DNA of 64,000 bases from assembly GCF_002776695.1 (NCBI RefSeq), contig NZ_LFJC01000003.1, positions 3,934,543-3,998,542 on the forward strand, read 5' to 3'. The notes under the pieces were generated by a model. That model did not search any database. It saw only the letters and a list, made by a program, of their open reading frames with translations, and had not been told where the DNA came from. The position numbers and the translations under genes are program-made. Below are positions 44,098 to 53,447 of this stretch, in pieces. Within the stretch, counting starts at the first letter, position 1, and the number at the start of each line of letters is the position of its first letter. The stretch comes from Bradyrhizobium nitroreducens. GTDB taxonomy: Bacteria; Pseudomonadota; Alphaproteobacteria; Rhizobiales; Xanthobacteraceae.

Positions 44098-45234
44098 ATG
44101 AACAAGCCCAGCAACAATTTCGACATCGGCATCGAGCCGTCGTTCGACTTTCTGTCTCCGGAATATGCCGAGCTGTTCGATCGGTCGGCGGCTACCGCGT
44201 TTCAGCACCCGATCTGGCTGCACAGCCTCTATGCCCGGCTTGCCTCGAATGCCGGTGCAACACCTTTGATCGTCGTGCTCCGCTACCGCGCAACGGGTGC
44301 CCTCGCGATGGTGCTGCCCCTGCTCCGGATCCGGCGTGGTCCGATTCGAACCGTCGAGTTCGCCGACCTGCGCGTCTCCGACTATCTGGCACCGGTTTGC
44401 AGCCCGGAGGTCTTTTCGCAACTGCTCGACGACGCGGCAGCATGCGCGCAGATTCAACGCCTCGTTCGCCCTTTCGATCTGCTGCGCATGACCAAGCTGC
44501 CCGACGCGCGGCTGCCGATCGAAAACCTGCTGGCGACATCCCGTCGCGTCTCGATGGACACCAACGCCTACGCGACGGTTCTCGTCGCGCCGTTCGAGCA
44601 ATGGCGGTCCAGCGCGATCGATCGGTCCTACCAGAAGGAGCTCGCAAAGAAATATCGCCAGCTCCAGAAGAAGGGCGAGCTGAGCTTTTCATGCTGCGGC
44701 GACGGCACCTCCGTGCTCGAAGCGCTCGAAGTGATGAAGAAATTTCGCGGTCCGCGCTTTCAGGCGCAGGGCGACGGAGACCTGCTTCAGCGTCCCGAAT
44801 ATTTCGGCTTCTATTCCGACGTGGCGCTCCGTGGTCTCGGCGGCTTTGTGCGCCTCTACGCCATGAAGATGGACGGCGAAGTGATCGCCGCCGTGCTCGG
44901 ACTGTGCCATCGCGGCAGCTTCCTCATCATCATGAGCGCCTTCGACATTTCCGGCTACAAGAGCCAGTCCCTGGGCGCGCTGATGTTCGAGCAGGTCGCG
45001 CGCGATTGTATCGAGCGTGGAGACGAGATGCTCGATTTCACCATCGGCGACGAGCCATACAAGAAATTGTTCGGCGGGCAGCCTTCGCCGATGTGGGCGG
45101 TCACGCAGGTCGGCAGCACCGCCGGCGCCGTCGCGCTGTTTGCGCTGAAGCAGGCGCCGTGGCTGAAGCTGGCGGCCAAGCGGCTATCGGATCTGCGGCT
45201 CCTGCCCGCCCGCACGCCAACGCCCACGCGCTGA
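44098..45234 (+). CDS. GNAT-fold acyltransferase, BioF2/CelD-like
   Basis: A 378-residue protein of the BioF2-like (CelD/BcsL) acetyltransferase group, seen in polysaccharide loci. Recognisable parts are AATAFQHPIWLHSLYARLA near residue 35, SYQKELAKKYRQLQKKGEL near residue 180 and the acyl-CoA-binding-like segment GEVIAAVLGLCHRGSFLIIMSAFD followed by LGALMFEQVARDCIERGDEMLDFTIGDEPYKKLFG, characteristic of the family. It probably acylates a sugar or glycan precursor in the cytoplasm. It opens the glycan locus and converges with the FAD monooxygenase gene. Confidence 0.78.
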   Translation: MNKPSNNFDIGIEPSFDFLSPEYAELFDRSAATAFQHPIWLHSLYARLASNAGATPLIVVLRYRATGALAMVLPLLRIRRGPIRTVEFADLRVSDYLAPVCSPEVFSQLLDDAAACAQIQRLVRPFDLLRMTKLPDARLPIENLLATSRRVSMDTNAYATVLVAPFEQWRSSAIDRSYQKELAKKYRQLQKKGELSFSCCGDGTSVLEALEVMKKFRGPRFQAQGDGDLLQRPEYFGFYSDVALRGLGGFVRLYAMKMDGEVIAAVLGLCHRGSFLIIMSAFDISGYKSQSLGALMFEQVARDCIERGDEMLDFTIGDEPYKKLFGGQPSPMWAVTQVGSTAGAVALFALKQAPWLKLAAKRLSDLRLLPARTPTPTR

Positions 45235-45262
45235 TCCATCAGCTGGCGAAGACGCGCGGAGC

Positions 45263-46507
45263 TCAGGCGCGCAGCGCGCCGCGAACGCGTCCAATCCAGC
45301 CCGGATGCATCTGATCGACGCGATGCGTCAGGCTGCGCCGCAGGAAGTGCAGCCGGCGCCGGACATCCCAGCCGATATCGTCGCGAGACGTCAGGGCCTG
45401 GCGGAAGCGAGCCATCTTCAGAGACTGCTGGTCCGCCGCGATCTTGTCGCGATCGGAATAGAACTGCGAGATCTTGTCCTGGCCCATGCCAGGGGTCGTG
45501 AGCCATCTCGGCGCATATTCGGTGCAAAGACGATCGACGTCCACCAGCAGGCGCGCGACGCCCGTCCCGGCGGCGGGACAATTGGTCTGGAAGGCATCAC
45601 CGATGAGCACGATTCCGGGCTGAACGTGTCCTTCGACGACGGTCAGATCCATCACCCAGTTCTGGACCTTGTCGATGACGCGGAAATCGCCGAGATAGGT
45701 CCGCAGTCCCGGCAGCAGACGCAAGACCGTTGCTTCCGGCTCGCGACGCAGCTCGCGCATGATCGGATCGGTCGGGTCACGGAACATGAAGAGATTGGCC
45801 CGCATGCCGGCGCGGACGGGAAACAGGCTGAGATAGTCGATGCCGTCCGCCGTGCGCTCGCCATAGCAGGTCAGCGCCGCGAAATCGAACGGGCGACCGT
45901 CTTGGCGGACAATCGTGAAGCCGAACGACACCGAATGGCGCTCGGCCAGAATCCGTCGCTTGATACCGAGCTTGTATCCAAGAGCCGTCGCCATGCCGGT
46001 CGCAAGCACGACGAGGCGCGCGGTCACGCGCCGCCCCGAGGCCAGCTCGAGATGCTGGACGTCGTCGCTGCTGCTGATCGCGGTGACCTCGTCGACGATC
46101 AGGCTGGACGGATCAGGTATCTGGCTGCGCGCCATGGCAACGAGATCGGCATAGGAGAATCCATAGGCCTGACCGACGCTGACATCGACCACCTTGCCTT
46201 CCCGGATGTTGAGCACCTGGTCATATCGACAAGCGACGTTTTCGAGCGCGTTGAAGAAACCCAGCTTGCGCAACAACTCGAGTTGATGGCCGCCGATCTT
46301 TTCGACCCGGAACTCGTCCGGATGAACCGCGCGCTTTTCGATCAGGGCGACGCGATGCCCTGCCCGCGCCAGCACCGCAGCCGCAAGCGATCCTGCAAGG
46401 CCGCCACCGACGATCGCGATGTCCGCCGCGATACTCGAAGTGTCGGCTGCGGCGTTCGGCTCGGTCACGGTTCTATCCGCCGTCATGATCTGGGCTCCCA
46501 CGGTCAA
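45263..46507 (-). CDS. FAD-dependent monooxygenase-like oxidoreductase
   Basis: A 414-residue flavoprotein of the PHBH/geranylgeranyl-reductase-like superfamily. The N-terminal dinucleotide-binding motif is ADIAIVGGGLAGSLAAAVLARAGHRVALIEK and the second FAD motif is GIVLIGDAFQTNCPAAGTGV. The substrate domain lies between (GFTIVRQDGRPFDFAALTCYG). It is encoded opposite to the flanking glycan genes. Its role there is unclear; it could hydroxylate or reduce a lipid or polyketide moiety. An internal ATG at residue 8 is an alternative start. Confidence 0.78.
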   Translation of the reverse strand: MTVGAQIMTADRTVTEPNAAADTSSIAADIAIVGGGLAGSLAAAVLARAGHRVALIEKRAVHPDEFRVEKIGGHQLELLRKLGFFNALENVACRYDQVLNIREGKVVDVSVGQAYGFSYADLVAMARSQIPDPSSLIVDEVTAISSSDDVQHLELASGRRVTARLVVLATGMATALGYKLGIKRRILAERHSVSFGFTIVRQDGRPFDFAALTCYGERTADGIDYLSLFPVRAGMRANLFMFRDPTDPIMRELRREPEATVLRLLPGLRTYLGDFRVIDKVQNWVMDLTVVEGHVQPGIVLIGDAFQTNCPAAGTGVARLLVDVDRLCTEYAPRWLTTPGMGQDKISQFYSDRDKIAADQQSLKMARFRQALTSRDDIGWDVRRRLHFLRRSLTHRVDQMHPGWIGRVRGALRA

Positions 46508-46953
46508 CTAAAGTCGCACGTGCAATTCTCCCGCCTGATCTGGCATCGCAGGGCCAAATGCGATGATTTCTCGATATCGAGGTTAACGAGCGGGAAGGCG
46601 GCCCCTCCCAGCGACGGCCGGCACGTCTCTTGCTGGGGAATCTCCGTCAATAGCGGCTTTTGACAGCGTGGCGGCCGATCCCGGCGAGCCGTCCCGCCGT
46701 CAAACCGCTGGTCTCTCCTTTCTCCGCCGTCGTCGCCGCACTACGCGACCGGTCGGTCCGAACCGCGCCTTGCTCTATTTGGGACAATGGGGACGACGAT
46801 GTTCCACAGTGAAGCAACCGACGTCGCCTCGATATCGTCAGCGCCGGTGCGGACCTGGACGCTGCCCATTAACACTCGGGGCTTGTCGGCATGCTAGGTT
46901 GTCGCCAATACCGGAACATGTCTCTTCAGGAGAGAGCCGCTCCTTAGATTTCC
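46508..46953. other. Divergent intergenic region, no gene found
   Basis: About 450 bases between the FAD monooxygenase gene and the flippase gene. AGGAGAGAG lies 16-24 bases before the flippase ATG. A short open frame on the plus strand from 46668 overlaps the flippase and has no support. No repeat or clear operator was found. Confidence 0.4.
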
Positions 46954-48300
46954 ATGATCGAATTCATCCTCCAGCTGTTGCGGCGTGACGTCACGCGCGG
47001 TGTCGTCGGTACCATCCTCCTCAAGGTTGGCAGCGGCGCGCTTGCGTTTGCGCTGTTCTCGCTGGCGGCGCGAACGATGTCGCCCGACGGCTTCGGCATC
47101 TTTGCGACCTGGCTTTCGGTTGCGCAGATCGCCGCCGTCATCGGACTGGTCGGGCAGGAATCCTTGCTGGTTCGCTTCCTGAACGAATACCAGGTCGGCG
47201 AGCGGCCGGACCTCACCAAAGGCGTGCTGCTGTCGAGCTTCAAGATCACTTCGGTCGCCATGCTGATCGTGATTGTCGGCATCGCCATTGCGGCGAACAT
47301 GAGAGGCGACTGGTGGGTGCTGATCCTCGCGGTGTCGGCCTACACGGCGGTGAACGCCGGCGTGATGCTCGGCAGCCAGGTCGCACGCTCATTGGTCAGC
47401 ATCCTCATGGGCGAAGGAAATCGCGAGTTCTTCTGGCGGGTCATCGTCGTCCTCTTCCTGCTCGCCATGCTGCTCGTACACCGGAAGCTTGATCCCGCCG
47501 AGTTGTTCGCGGTGATGACCGTTGCCATGTCCGTCAGCCTCGCTGCGCAGATCATCTCGATCGCACGCGTGCTGCCTGATCTGCGCGGCACGGCTGCGCG
47601 TTCCGAAACATCTCGCTGGAACTCGAGCGCCCTTCACTTCTGGCTCGCATCCATCCTCGAGGTCGCAAACCAGTATTTCGACGTCATCCTCGTCTACTGG
47701 ATGCTCGATCCAACGACGGCCGGAATCTATTTTGCCGCCTCACGCCTCGCCAACATCTTCGCCATGGTTTCGGCGGCATTGTACACGTTCGGCGCGCGCC
47801 GCCTTCCCTCGCTGTATTTCAGCAAGAACCATCTGGAGTTCGAGCGAACGCTGCGGTTGATGGCGGAAGTGACGGCGCTTTGCGTGGCCGCCGGGCTCGC
47901 CACCGTCTGGGTCGGCGGCCCCTATCTCCTCAACCTGTTCGGACCTCATTTCACCGAGCAGCATTCGGTCTTGATCGTGCTCGCAATCGGAACGGCCATC
48001 CAGGCCGCTGGCGGCCCGTCCGCAGCAATCCTTCAGCTGACCGGCCACGAACGGATCTATGTTCCCGTCGTCGCCGCCAACGTCGCGCTGCGGCTCGCGG
48101 GATTTCTCGTCCTCATTCCCTGGCTCGGCTTGCTCGGCGCGGCGATTTCCGCCACGGTGTCGCTGGCGCTCGCAACCATTGCGCTGAACGTCCTCTGCCG
48201 CCGGCGAACGGGCGTGGATCCTTCAATCCTCGTGCTTTTGCGCTTCGGCGCCCTGAAGCGCGGCAAATATGCCGTCCGCGGCATCGACCCCGGTGAATAG
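46954..48300 (+). CDS. Wzx-like polysaccharide flippase
   Basis: A 448-residue polytopic protein of the MOP/PST flippase superfamily with about 12-14 predicted transmembrane helices. The N-terminus is typical (TRGVVGTILLKVGSGALAFALFSLAARTMSPDGFGIFATWLS), as is the central PTTAGIYFAASRLANIFAMVSAALYTFGARRLP. It would translocate a lipid-linked glycan across the inner membrane. It lies at the head of the plus-strand glycan genes; the GT4 gene starts 238 bases downstream. Confidence 0.85.
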   Translation: MIEFILQLLRRDVTRGVVGTILLKVGSGALAFALFSLAARTMSPDGFGIFATWLSVAQIAAVIGLVGQESLLVRFLNEYQVGERPDLTKGVLLSSFKITSVAMLIVIVGIAIAANMRGDWWVLILAVSAYTAVNAGVMLGSQVARSLVSILMGEGNREFFWRVIVVLFLLAMLLVHRKLDPAELFAVMTVAMSVSLAAQIISIARVLPDLRGTAARSETSRWNSSALHFWLASILEVANQYFDVILVYWMLDPTTAGIYFAASRLANIFAMVSAALYTFGARRLPSLYFSKNHLEFERTLRLMAEVTALCVAAGLATVWVGGPYLLNLFGPHFTEQHSVLIVLAIGTAIQAAGGPSAAILQLTGHERIYVPVVAANVALRLAGFLVLIPWLGLLGAAISATVSLALATIALNVLCRRRTGVDPSILVLLRFGALKRGKYAVRGIDPGE

Positions 48301-48538
48301 TCCGCAATCGTGGCATCGCTCTGCAGCCCTTGGCCATGAGTCTGCGCCGCGCAGGTCCGATTGGTTAACGCGCTTCCTGCGCAGCGTTCGGGAACCAGTA
48401 GAATGGCTGCGCGAACGATCTCAACAACCGAGCCTTGCATTAACTCCGTTTGTGTCTAGCCGGTGTCCACGCGATGCCCGCATGATAGGTACGGTGTTAA
48501 GAAGGTGAAGATTTCGTTTCTCTAGCGGGTCGGGATCC

Positions 48539-49714
48539 GTGCTCCACTATCAGCCGAACAAGGAATTGGGCGAGACGACCGCAACTGCACCTGCGCGGTC
48601 AAACGGCCGCGGACGAAAGCTGCACGTGCTTCTCGCGCAAACCCAGGCCGAGAACGCCGGCGCGCAGGAGATCTCCAGGCTGCTCGGCGCCGGGCTGACC
48701 GCGCGCGGCTACCGCGTCACCAACCTCTTCTTCTTCCGCAAATCGGATTCCTTCGACGAGCCGCCCGATACGCTCTACTGCGCGCCGAGCCGGCCGGGCA
48801 ATCCGCTGGCGCTGCTGCGGATGCTGTGGACGCTCGGCCGTCATGTCAGGACGATCGAGCCCGACGCCGTTCTGACATTCCAGCATTTCGGCAACGTCAT
48901 CGGCGCCGGCGTGACGCGCCTCGTCAGCCGCGCACCTGTCATCGCCAATCAGGTTTCATCCGCGCTGTCGATGAGCTGGCCCGTTCGCACCGCCGACATC
49001 GTCATGGGCAGCGCCGGCTTCTTCGACCGCATCACGCTCAATTCGCACGATATGGAGCGCGAATATTCGGGCTATCCCGCAGCCTACCGATCGCGCATGG
49101 TGCATGTGCCGCATGGCTTCGACGACAAGGCCCTCACCCTGACGAAGGAGGCCGCCCGGCAGAGATTCAACCTGCCGCCGGATCGCGTCCTGCTTGGCTG
49201 CGCAGCAAGGCTGCATCCGCACAAGCGGCTCGACGCGGCCATCCGTCTGCTGCCGGATGAGCCGTCCTGGCATCTCGCGCTCGCCGGCCAGGGCGCCGAC
49301 GAAGCCCGGCTGAGGCAGCTGGCGAGCGAGTTGAAGGTGTCGGACAGGCTGCATCTGCTCGGAGAAATCCCCCCGAGCCGGATGGCGGACTTTCTCGCCT
49401 GCCTGGACGTGTTCGTGTTCCCGACCCAGGCCGAGACTTTCGGTCTGGCTGCGGTCGAAGCGGCGAACGCCGGTGTTCCCTCGGTCGTCACCGATCTTCC
49501 TGTCCTGCGCGAAGTGTTGTCTTACGAAGGCAAGCCGACGGCGCTCTTCGTCGACGCCTCCGATCATGCGAAGCTGGCGGCGGCCGTCTCCAGGCTGCTG
49601 ACGGACCAGCATTTGAGCGACGAGCTGCGACAAAACGCCAAAGGCCTGCGGTTGCGCTATTCGGTAGATGCCATGGTGGAGGAATACGTTCGAATTCTCG
49701 GCCAGGTCCTCTGA
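48539..49714 (+). CDS. GT4 family glycosyltransferase
   Basis: A 391-residue retaining glycosyltransferase of the GT-B fold (family GT4). The N-terminal domain has LHVLLAQTQAENAGAQEISRLL, and the C-terminal Glycos_transf_1 domain contains LLGCAARLHPHKRLDAAIRLL, HLALAGQGADEARLRQLA, LHLLGEIPPSRMADFLACLD and the E-x7-E type motif PTQAETFGLAAVEAANAG, which binds the nucleotide sugar. The start is GTG at 48539. It ends 27 bases before the GINT1-like gene, so the two are probably an operon. Sugar donor and acceptor are unknown. Confidence 0.87.
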   Translation: MLHYQPNKELGETTATAPARSNGRGRKLHVLLAQTQAENAGAQEISRLLGAGLTARGYRVTNLFFFRKSDSFDEPPDTLYCAPSRPGNPLALLRMLWTLGRHVRTIEPDAVLTFQHFGNVIGAGVTRLVSRAPVIANQVSSALSMSWPVRTADIVMGSAGFFDRITLNSHDMEREYSGYPAAYRSRMVHVPHGFDDKALTLTKEAARQRFNLPPDRVLLGCAARLHPHKRLDAAIRLLPDEPSWHLALAGQGADEARLRQLASELKVSDRLHLLGEIPPSRMADFLACLDVFVFPTQAETFGLAAVEAANAGVPSVVTDLPVLREVLSYEGKPTALFVDASDHAKLAAAVSRLLTDQHLSDELRQNAKGLRLRYSVDAMVEEYVRILGQVL

Positions 49715-49741
49715 CCGGACGATTGGAATGATGGGCTCGAC

Positions 49742-51277
49742 ATGATCATCGAGTTTCGCTGTGAACGTGAGTACGCGCGGCGCTGGATGAGCCGCGAGAC
49801 GCTATCGATCGACGGCCGGGACGTTCCGGTTCAAATCGCGTGGACGGCAACGGCCGAGCCGCGGCCCGCAGGTCTCGACGCCCTGTTCGAGCTCGAGCGC
49901 ATGGTGCTGCACAAGAGCCAGCACAGCGGCGCCAACAGGCTGAACGTCGATTCGGCGCCGCCGCAGGCTCGCACCGAGACAGCCGACGTGATCGTCGATT
50001 TCACCGGCGGCGCGCGCGATCCGAGCAACTCCGCCCGGCTGTATCTCCGTCCGCTGTTCAATGGCGTCGCCGGCGAAAACGCCGCGCTCGCCGCCATCCT
50101 GGCCGGCGACCTGCCGGTGATCGACATCGTCAACGAGATCGACGGCTCGGTTCTCGATCGCGGCCATCCATCCAGCGAAATTGCCGCAGGCCTCGGCGGC
50201 GCGCTGGAAACCGTCATGGCGCGAACACTGACCATGGTCGCGGCGATCCTGTCGGGAAGGCCGCGGATTGTGCCGCAGCTGGCGCCCCTCGCCGGCAACG
50301 GCTCGCGCCGCGGCCCTGTCGGCTACGTCACACGCGGCCTTGCCGTCTCGATCGCCAAGGAGATCTATCGCCTCTGCTGCTATGCTCCGCATTGGCATGT
50401 CGGCTGGCGCTTCAATGACGGCGCAGGCGTCTGGCAGACCGGCGATCTATCAGGTCCAAGCTGGAACGTGCTGGGAGATCCCGGCAGCCATTTCTACGCG
50501 GATCCCTTTCCGATCACGTGGCACGGGCGAACGTTCGTCTTCTTCGAGGACCTCGATCACCGCGTCGGCAAGGGCATCATCTCGGCGATCGAGTTCGGTG
50601 ACAATGGGCCGACCGGCGCGGCCGTGCCGGTGCTGGAGGAGCCCTGGCACCTCTCCTATCCGTTTCTGATCGAAGACGGTGGCGAGTTGTGGATGATTCC
50701 GGAGAGCTCGATCCACAAGGACGTCGCTCTCTACAAGTGCGTTCGCTTCCCCGACAAATGGGAGCGGCACGCGACGCTGCTGTCGGGACTCGAGCTGGCC
50801 GATGTCACGATCACGCAGCACAACGGCCTGCACTATCTGTTCGGAGCCTGGCGCGACGGAACTGGCGGCTACTCGGATTCGCTGGCGATCTATTACGCTG
50901 ATCACCTCCTGGGCCCCTGGCTGCCGCACGCCAGCAATCCGGTCCTGATCGACCGCGCGAGCACGCGGCCGGCGGGGAATTTCGTCACGATCAACGGCAG
51001 ACTGTGGCGCCCGGTTCAGAACTGCACCGACGGATACGGGGCGGCCCTCGCGCTTGCGGAAGTGGTCGAACTGTCGCCGACGACATTCAGGCAGATCGTC
51101 CGCCATTCCCTGAAGCCCGGACCGGCATGGCCCGGCAGGAAGCTCCACACCCTGAACCGCTGCGGCCGGCTCGAGGTGATCGACGGCTCGCATGTCCAAC
51201 CCAAGACCCGCGCTCTCGCGAGCAGATCCCCATCTGCCGTGTTACCCGCGCGAACCAATCCCTCCACCGCCCGCTAG
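49742..51277 (+). CDS. GINT1-like beta-propeller protein with formyltransferase-like N-terminus
   Basis: A 511-residue protein. Residues from about 220 resemble the N-terminal beta-propeller of glucosamine inositolphosphorylceramide transferases and GH43-type propellers: GSHFYADPFPITWHGRTFVFFEDLD, PWHLSYPFLIEDGGELWMIPES, VTITQHNGLHYLFGAWRDGTG and GPWLPHASNPVLID. The first 200 residues may be a diverged formyltransferase-like domain (TADVIVDFTGGARDP). Proteins of this type are found in bacterial surface-polysaccharide loci, but the reaction is not established. The glycan context (flippase, GT4, acyltransferase) supports a role in modifying a lipid-linked sugar. Confidence 0.6.
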   Translation: MIIEFRCEREYARRWMSRETLSIDGRDVPVQIAWTATAEPRPAGLDALFELERMVLHKSQHSGANRLNVDSAPPQARTETADVIVDFTGGARDPSNSARLYLRPLFNGVAGENAALAAILAGDLPVIDIVNEIDGSVLDRGHPSSEIAAGLGGALETVMARTLTMVAAILSGRPRIVPQLAPLAGNGSRRGPVGYVTRGLAVSIAKEIYRLCCYAPHWHVGWRFNDGAGVWQTGDLSGPSWNVLGDPGSHFYADPFPITWHGRTFVFFEDLDHRVGKGIISAIEFGDNGPTGAAVPVLEEPWHLSYPFLIEDGGELWMIPESSIHKDVALYKCVRFPDKWERHATLLSGLELADVTITQHNGLHYLFGAWRDGTGGYSDSLAIYYADHLLGPWLPHASNPVLIDRASTRPAGNFVTINGRLWRPVQNCTDGYGAALALAEVVELSPTTFRQIVRHSLKPGPAWPGRKLHTLNRCGRLEVIDGSHVQPKTRALASRSPSAVLPARTNPSTAR

Positions 51278-51371
51278 AGCGGCGCCAGTTGGCGGCCTTG
51301 CGCTGCGGACGGCGTGGATCAAACATGCCGCCCGTCGTTTCGTAGTTGGCCCCTCAGAAAGGGACGGCGTC

Positions 51372-52319
51372 CTACTGCGAGCGATCCGAGGTCCAGCCCT
51401 TGTACTGGGCGACATTGTCCCTGGTCACGAGCTTGGACGGCAGCAGCTCGACGGTCGAGGCCGGCTTCTCGCCATTGAGAATGCCGACGCCGACCTGCAC
51501 GGCCCGCCGCGCCATGAAGAACGGGTCCTGCGAGGCCGAGGCCTGGATCTGCGGCGACTGCGGATCTTTCAGCGCGGCCTCGATATCGGGCGCGCCGTCG
51601 ACCGCGGTGATGACGATGCCGCTGCGGTTCTGCTGGCGCGCCGCAAGATCGGTGCCGATCGCCTGCGGATCGTTGATGGCGAAGATGGCGTCGATCTTGG
51701 GGAAGCGGGTCAGATAGCCTTGCGCAACGGTGAGGCCGCCTTCGCGCGAGCCTTTGCCGTCCTGGTCGCTGGACAACACCTTGATGCCGGGGTTCTTCGA
51801 GAACACGTTCTTGCAACCGACGACGCGGTCGATCACGGCGGAGACCTGCGGGCCGTTCTGGATGATGACGTCGCCCTTGCCCCCCAACTTGTCGACGATG
51901 TACTGGCAGGAGATCTCGCCGGCCTGCACGTTGTTGGTGGTCACGGTGGCATCGGCGCCTTCGGCCGCAGTATCAACCGCGACGACGACGATGCCCGCCG
52001 CCTGCGCCTTCTTGATCGCCGGCCCGATCGCCTTGGGATCGCCGGGGTTGAGCAGGATCAGGTCGACGCCGGCGGCGATGAAATTGTCGATCTGGGTGAC
52101 CTGCTTGCCGAGATCGTATTCGAAGCCAACCGCGGTGATCTTCACGTTGGGGTTGGTCTTCTTCGCCTCGAACTCGGCGCCCTTCGACAGCGCGACGAAG
52201 AACGGGTTGCCCATCGAGCCCAGCGAGACGCCGATCGACTTGAGCTCCTTGGCGAAGGACGGCGCGGTGGTCAGGGCGAGCGCCATCGCGGCGCCGGCGA
52301 GCGTGGTCTTCTTCAACAT
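51372..52319 (-). CDS. CUT2-type sugar ABC transporter substrate-binding protein
   Basis: A 315-residue periplasmic binding protein of the RbsB family (Peripla_BP_4). The signal peptide is MLKKTTLAGAAMALALTTAPSFA. The mature protein begins KELKSIGVSLGSMGNPFFVALSKG, with later motifs DLILLNPGDPKAIGPAIKKA, VVVAVDTAAEGADATVTTNN and AIFAINDPQAIGTDLAA. It is the last gene of the xylB-ATPase-permease-binding protein run, 87 bases after the permease gene. Xylulokinase in the same run suggests a pentose or polyol substrate. Confidence 0.9.
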   Translation of the reverse strand: MLKKTTLAGAAMALALTTAPSFAKELKSIGVSLGSMGNPFFVALSKGAEFEAKKTNPNVKITAVGFEYDLGKQVTQIDNFIAAGVDLILLNPGDPKAIGPAIKKAQAAGIVVVAVDTAAEGADATVTTNNVQAGEISCQYIVDKLGGKGDVIIQNGPQVSAVIDRVVGCKNVFSKNPGIKVLSSDQDGKGSREGGLTVAQGYLTRFPKIDAIFAINDPQAIGTDLAARQQNRSGIVITAVDGAPDIEAALKDPQSPQIQASASQDPFFMARRAVQVGVGILNGEKPASTVELLPSKLVTRDNVAQYKGWTSDRSQ

Positions 52320-52406
52320 TGGCTTCCTCCCTGGTCTGTCTTCGTCCCCGGCGCGGCAGACCAGTTGCCGCAACGGAACTTCGATTTTCAAGCTCTGGCG
52401 GAGCCT

Positions 52407-53447
52407 TCAAGTTCTGGCGGAGCCCTGCAGCCGATAGCGATCGAGTGCCACGGCGCCGATGATCACCAGTCCCTTGATGACATACTGCCAGATGTCGGAG
52501 ACGCCGACGAGAATGAGGCCGTTCGAGAGAACGGCGATGATCAGCGCCCCGACCAGCGTACCCCAGATCGAGCCGATGCCGCCGACGAACGAGGTGCCGC
52601 CGAGGATCACGGCGGTGATGGCGTCGAGCTCGTAGCTCTGTCCGAGCTGCAGGCCGTTGGCCGCATAGAGCCGCGCCGCCTGCATCGCCCCGCCGAGCCC
52701 GGCGAAAAGTCCGGAGACGCCGTAGACGAAGATCACCACGGCCCAGACCTTGATGCCCGCAAGCCGCGCCGCGCTCTCATTGCCGCCCACCGCATAGATG
52801 TGCACGCCGAGCACGGTCCGGCGCAGCACCAGCCACGAAATGACGATGACGAGCAAGGCGATCACCGAGAGCCACGGGATCGATGCGACGCCGGGAATGA
52901 GGGTCAGCGAGCCGTTGCCGATGAAGGCATAGGGAATGGACGGATTGAACACGGTGGTATCGGCCCCGAGCAGCCGCGCAAGGCCCCGCACGGCAGTGAG
53001 AGAGCCGAGCGTGACGATGAAGGGCGGCAGGCGGAGCAGCGCAATCAACGCGCCGTTGACGATTCCAAAACCAAGGCCGGTGAGCAGCGACGCCGGCAGC
53101 CACAGCATTCCAAGCTCCGGCAACTTGGAGAGCGTCAACCCGGCCATCGCGGAGGCCGCCAGGATCGAGCCGACCGAAAGGTCGATGCCGCCGGTGAGGA
53201 TGACGAAGGTCATGCCTGCGGCGAGCACGGTGTTCACGGCGGCCTGCTGCAACACGATCCCGAGATTCTGCCCGGTGAAGAAACGTCCGTCGGACAGGAA
53301 ATGGAAGCCGATGCAGAGGATCAGCAGCACCGGCAGCATACCCAGCGCGCTGATCAGCACCCTCACGCGCTGGCGCCTCGTCTCTGCGGCAGCACCGTTG
53401 GTCGTCGTCGGGGCGGACTGAGCCTCCGCAGCACCATTGTCAGGCAT
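52407..53447 (-). CDS. CUT2-type sugar ABC transporter permease
   Basis: A 346-residue RbsC-family permease with about ten transmembrane helices. Signatures are FFTGQNLGIVLQQAAVNTVLAAGMTFVILTGGIDLSVGS and the EAA-like region AVGGNESAARLAGI, plus ITAVILGGTSFVGGIGSIWGT near the C-terminus. The start at 53447 (MPDNGAAE) overlaps the ATPase gene by 8 bases, so the two are coupled. A longer frame begins at 53471. Confidence 0.9.
   Translation of the reverse strand: MPDNGAAEAQSAPTTTNGAAAETRRQRVRVLISALGMLPVLLILCIGFHFLSDGRFFTGQNLGIVLQQAAVNTVLAAGMTFVILTGGIDLSVGSILAASAMAGLTLSKLPELGMLWLPASLLTGLGFGIVNGALIALLRLPPFIVTLGSLTAVRGLARLLGADTTVFNPSIPYAFIGNGSLTLIPGVASIPWLSVIALLVIVISWLVLRRTVLGVHIYAVGGNESAARLAGIKVWAVVIFVYGVSGLFAGLGGAMQAARLYAANGLQLGQSYELDAITAVILGGTSFVGGIGSIWGTLVGALIIAVLSNGLILVGVSDIWQYVIKGLVIIGAVALDRYRLQGSART

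Noticed and set aside
46668..46988. A 106-codon open frame between the monooxygenase and flippase genes
   Set aside because: It overlaps the flippase start, has no ribosome-binding site of note and has arginine-rich random composition.
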